6,750 bases of DNA. Origin: Bacteroidia bacterium. GTDB lineage: Bacteria; Bacteroidota; Bacteroidia; JABDFU01. The translations under genes were made by a program, and so were the position numbers. Position 1 is the first letter of the stretch; the number at the start of each line of letters is the position of its first letter. Of the stretch, positions 5,940-6,750 are shown one piece after another. Under the pieces are notes generated by a model, which worked only from the letters and a program-made list of their open reading frames with translations, had not been told where the DNA came from and made no database searches. Location of the stretch: the NCBI GenBank assembly GCA_020849195.1, contig JADLGT010000275.1, forward strand, positions 1-6,750, in the 5' to 3' direction.

Positions 5940-6750
5940 TTACTTAATTAGTACTCCGATTGATTTTTGGTAATCTACTTTTGCCACAAGCGCATCGAAT
6001 AAGGCTCCAAAATAATTTGTTTGCGCTTCTTTTAAAGCTGTTTCAGCACTTATCACTTCGTAATTAAGCCCTACGCCGTTTTCATATTTCAACTTAGTTG
6101 CTTTATAAACCTCTTCCGCCACCTCTATGTTTTTCTTTTGTATATCCAGTGTTTGCGTTGCATTTTGTAAAGCAATACGGGTGTTGGTTTGTTCCAACTC
6201 TATGGATTGCTGAGCATATTTCAAATCGTTATCAGCTTTTTTTAATGCAATTTTCGATTGTTGTATGCGATAGTTTTTCTGTAGCCCGCTGAAAATAGGT
6301 ACATTAACCGTTCCGCCGAGTATGGTAAAAGGGTACCATTTTTCACTCGGGTCAAACACATCAAACTTCATTCGCATGGCGCTAGCGCCGGCATTTAAAT
6401 ACAGTACAGCGGAGGGAAGAAAACTGAGTTTGTCGTTTTTTAATTGCAAAAAGGCGGCACGTTTTTGTGTTTCGGCAAGCGAATACTCAATTCGATTTGC
6501 ATAGCTTGGTTCCGTCGAAAGATTTTCGGGCTGAAAAGAAATGCCTTCCAAATTATCGCTAAGGGTAAGTGTTGCACTTTGTGCCATCCCAATTTGGTAT
6601 TTCAGCAAAGCAACGCTGAGTCCAAGCAGTCGCTGAGTTTTTTCGCGCTCGGCAAGCAGATTGTTGTAGGCAACAGTAACACGATCTAAATCTACTTTTT
6701 CAACAAACCCAGTTGTGTTTAACGACTTTGTGCCATCGTATAAGTTCTTA
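5940..6750 (-). CDS. TolC-family outer-membrane efflux channel, N-terminal part outside the window
   Basis: This is the C-terminal 269 residues of an outer-membrane efflux protein that forms the exit duct of the pump encoded downstream. The frame stays open from the stop codon (TTA complement at 5940-5942) to base 6750. The visible part opens KNLYDGTKSLNTTGFVEKVD and continues as a long helix, so the gene starts beyond the edge. A TTG at 6606-6608 is only an internal Leu. Two related helical OEP repeats are visible. The first ends in GLSVALLKYQIG (about residues 42-53 of the fragment), and the second covers about 217-269, ending in KVDYQKSIG. Between them is a strand-rich part containing PIFSG (151-155), the usual lead into the second helical half. 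Full-length relatives are roughly 420-480 residues, so a little over half is present. The adaptor gene follows after 85 bases. Type is certain; specificity is unknown. Confidence 0.93.
   Translation of the reverse strand, partial: KNLYDGTKSLNTTGFVEKVDLDRVTVAYNNLLAEREKTQRLLGLSVALLKYQIGMAQSATLTLSDNLEGISFQPENLSTEPSYANRIEYSLAETQKRAAFLQLKNDKLSFLPSAVLYLNAGASAMRMKFDVFDPSEKWYPFTILGGTVNVPIFSGLQKNYRIQQSKIALKKADNDLKYAQQSIELEQTNTRIALQNATQTLDIQKKNIEVAEEVYKATKLKYENGVGLNYEVISAETALKEAQTNYFGALFDALVAKVDYQKSIGVLIK

Noticed and set aside
6444..6689. Plus-strand frame opposite the TolC-like gene
   Set aside because: It is antisense to clear OEP coding sequence that continues to the window edge; no recognisable product.
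1..6750. A novel defence system, mobile element, CRISPR array, riboswitch or RNA gene
   Set aside because: No transposase, integrase, terminal inverted repeats, regularly spaced repeats, tRNA-like folds or complex structured leaders were seen. All long conserved frames are explained by the deacylase and the tripartite efflux pump.

Overview
The window fits a member of the Bacteroidota. The evidence is low-to-moderate GC with A/T-rich gaps, start codons without a clear Shine-Dalgarno, a periplasmic adaptor made as a lipoprotein, and an M20 deacylase of the kind found in Bacteroidota arginine pathways. This placement comes from protein style and recalled family patterns, not from a marker gene.

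Layout: there is one rightward gene and a leftward three-gene group, which converge. The rightward gene (6-1097) is a complete M20 metallo-deacylase, best read as ArgE-like (N-acylornithine or N-acylcitrulline deacylase). It starts inside a TAATG, so an upstream gene just outside the window may end at base 6. The 91-base gap at 1098-1188 holds one imperfect hairpin that could end transcription, more plausibly for the leftward group. The leftward group reads, in transcription order, TolC-family outer-membrane channel (6750 to 5940, cut by the window edge), lipoprotein membrane-fusion adaptor (5854 to 4745), and RND inner-membrane pump (4665 to 1189). The gaps between them are 85 and 79 bases.

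Together the three leftward genes encode every part of a tripartite RND efflux pump. The RND protein takes substrate from the periplasm or inner membrane using proton flux, the adaptor bridges, and the TolC trimer carries substrate across the outer membrane. Substrate cannot be read from the sequence. The pump is HAE-1/AcrB-like rather than CusA-like in its TM4 proton-relay motif. It differs from AcrB in three visible ways: Arg at the AcrB Lys940 position, two extra hydrophobic segments between TM6 and TM7, and a hydrophobic C-terminal tail.

No RNA genes, mobile elements, CRISPR arrays or long repeats were seen, and there is no gene-free stretch over 300 bases. I found no sign of an undescribed multi-gene system. 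The window is ordinary core metabolism beside an ordinary efflux operon, with a few structural details worth checking.
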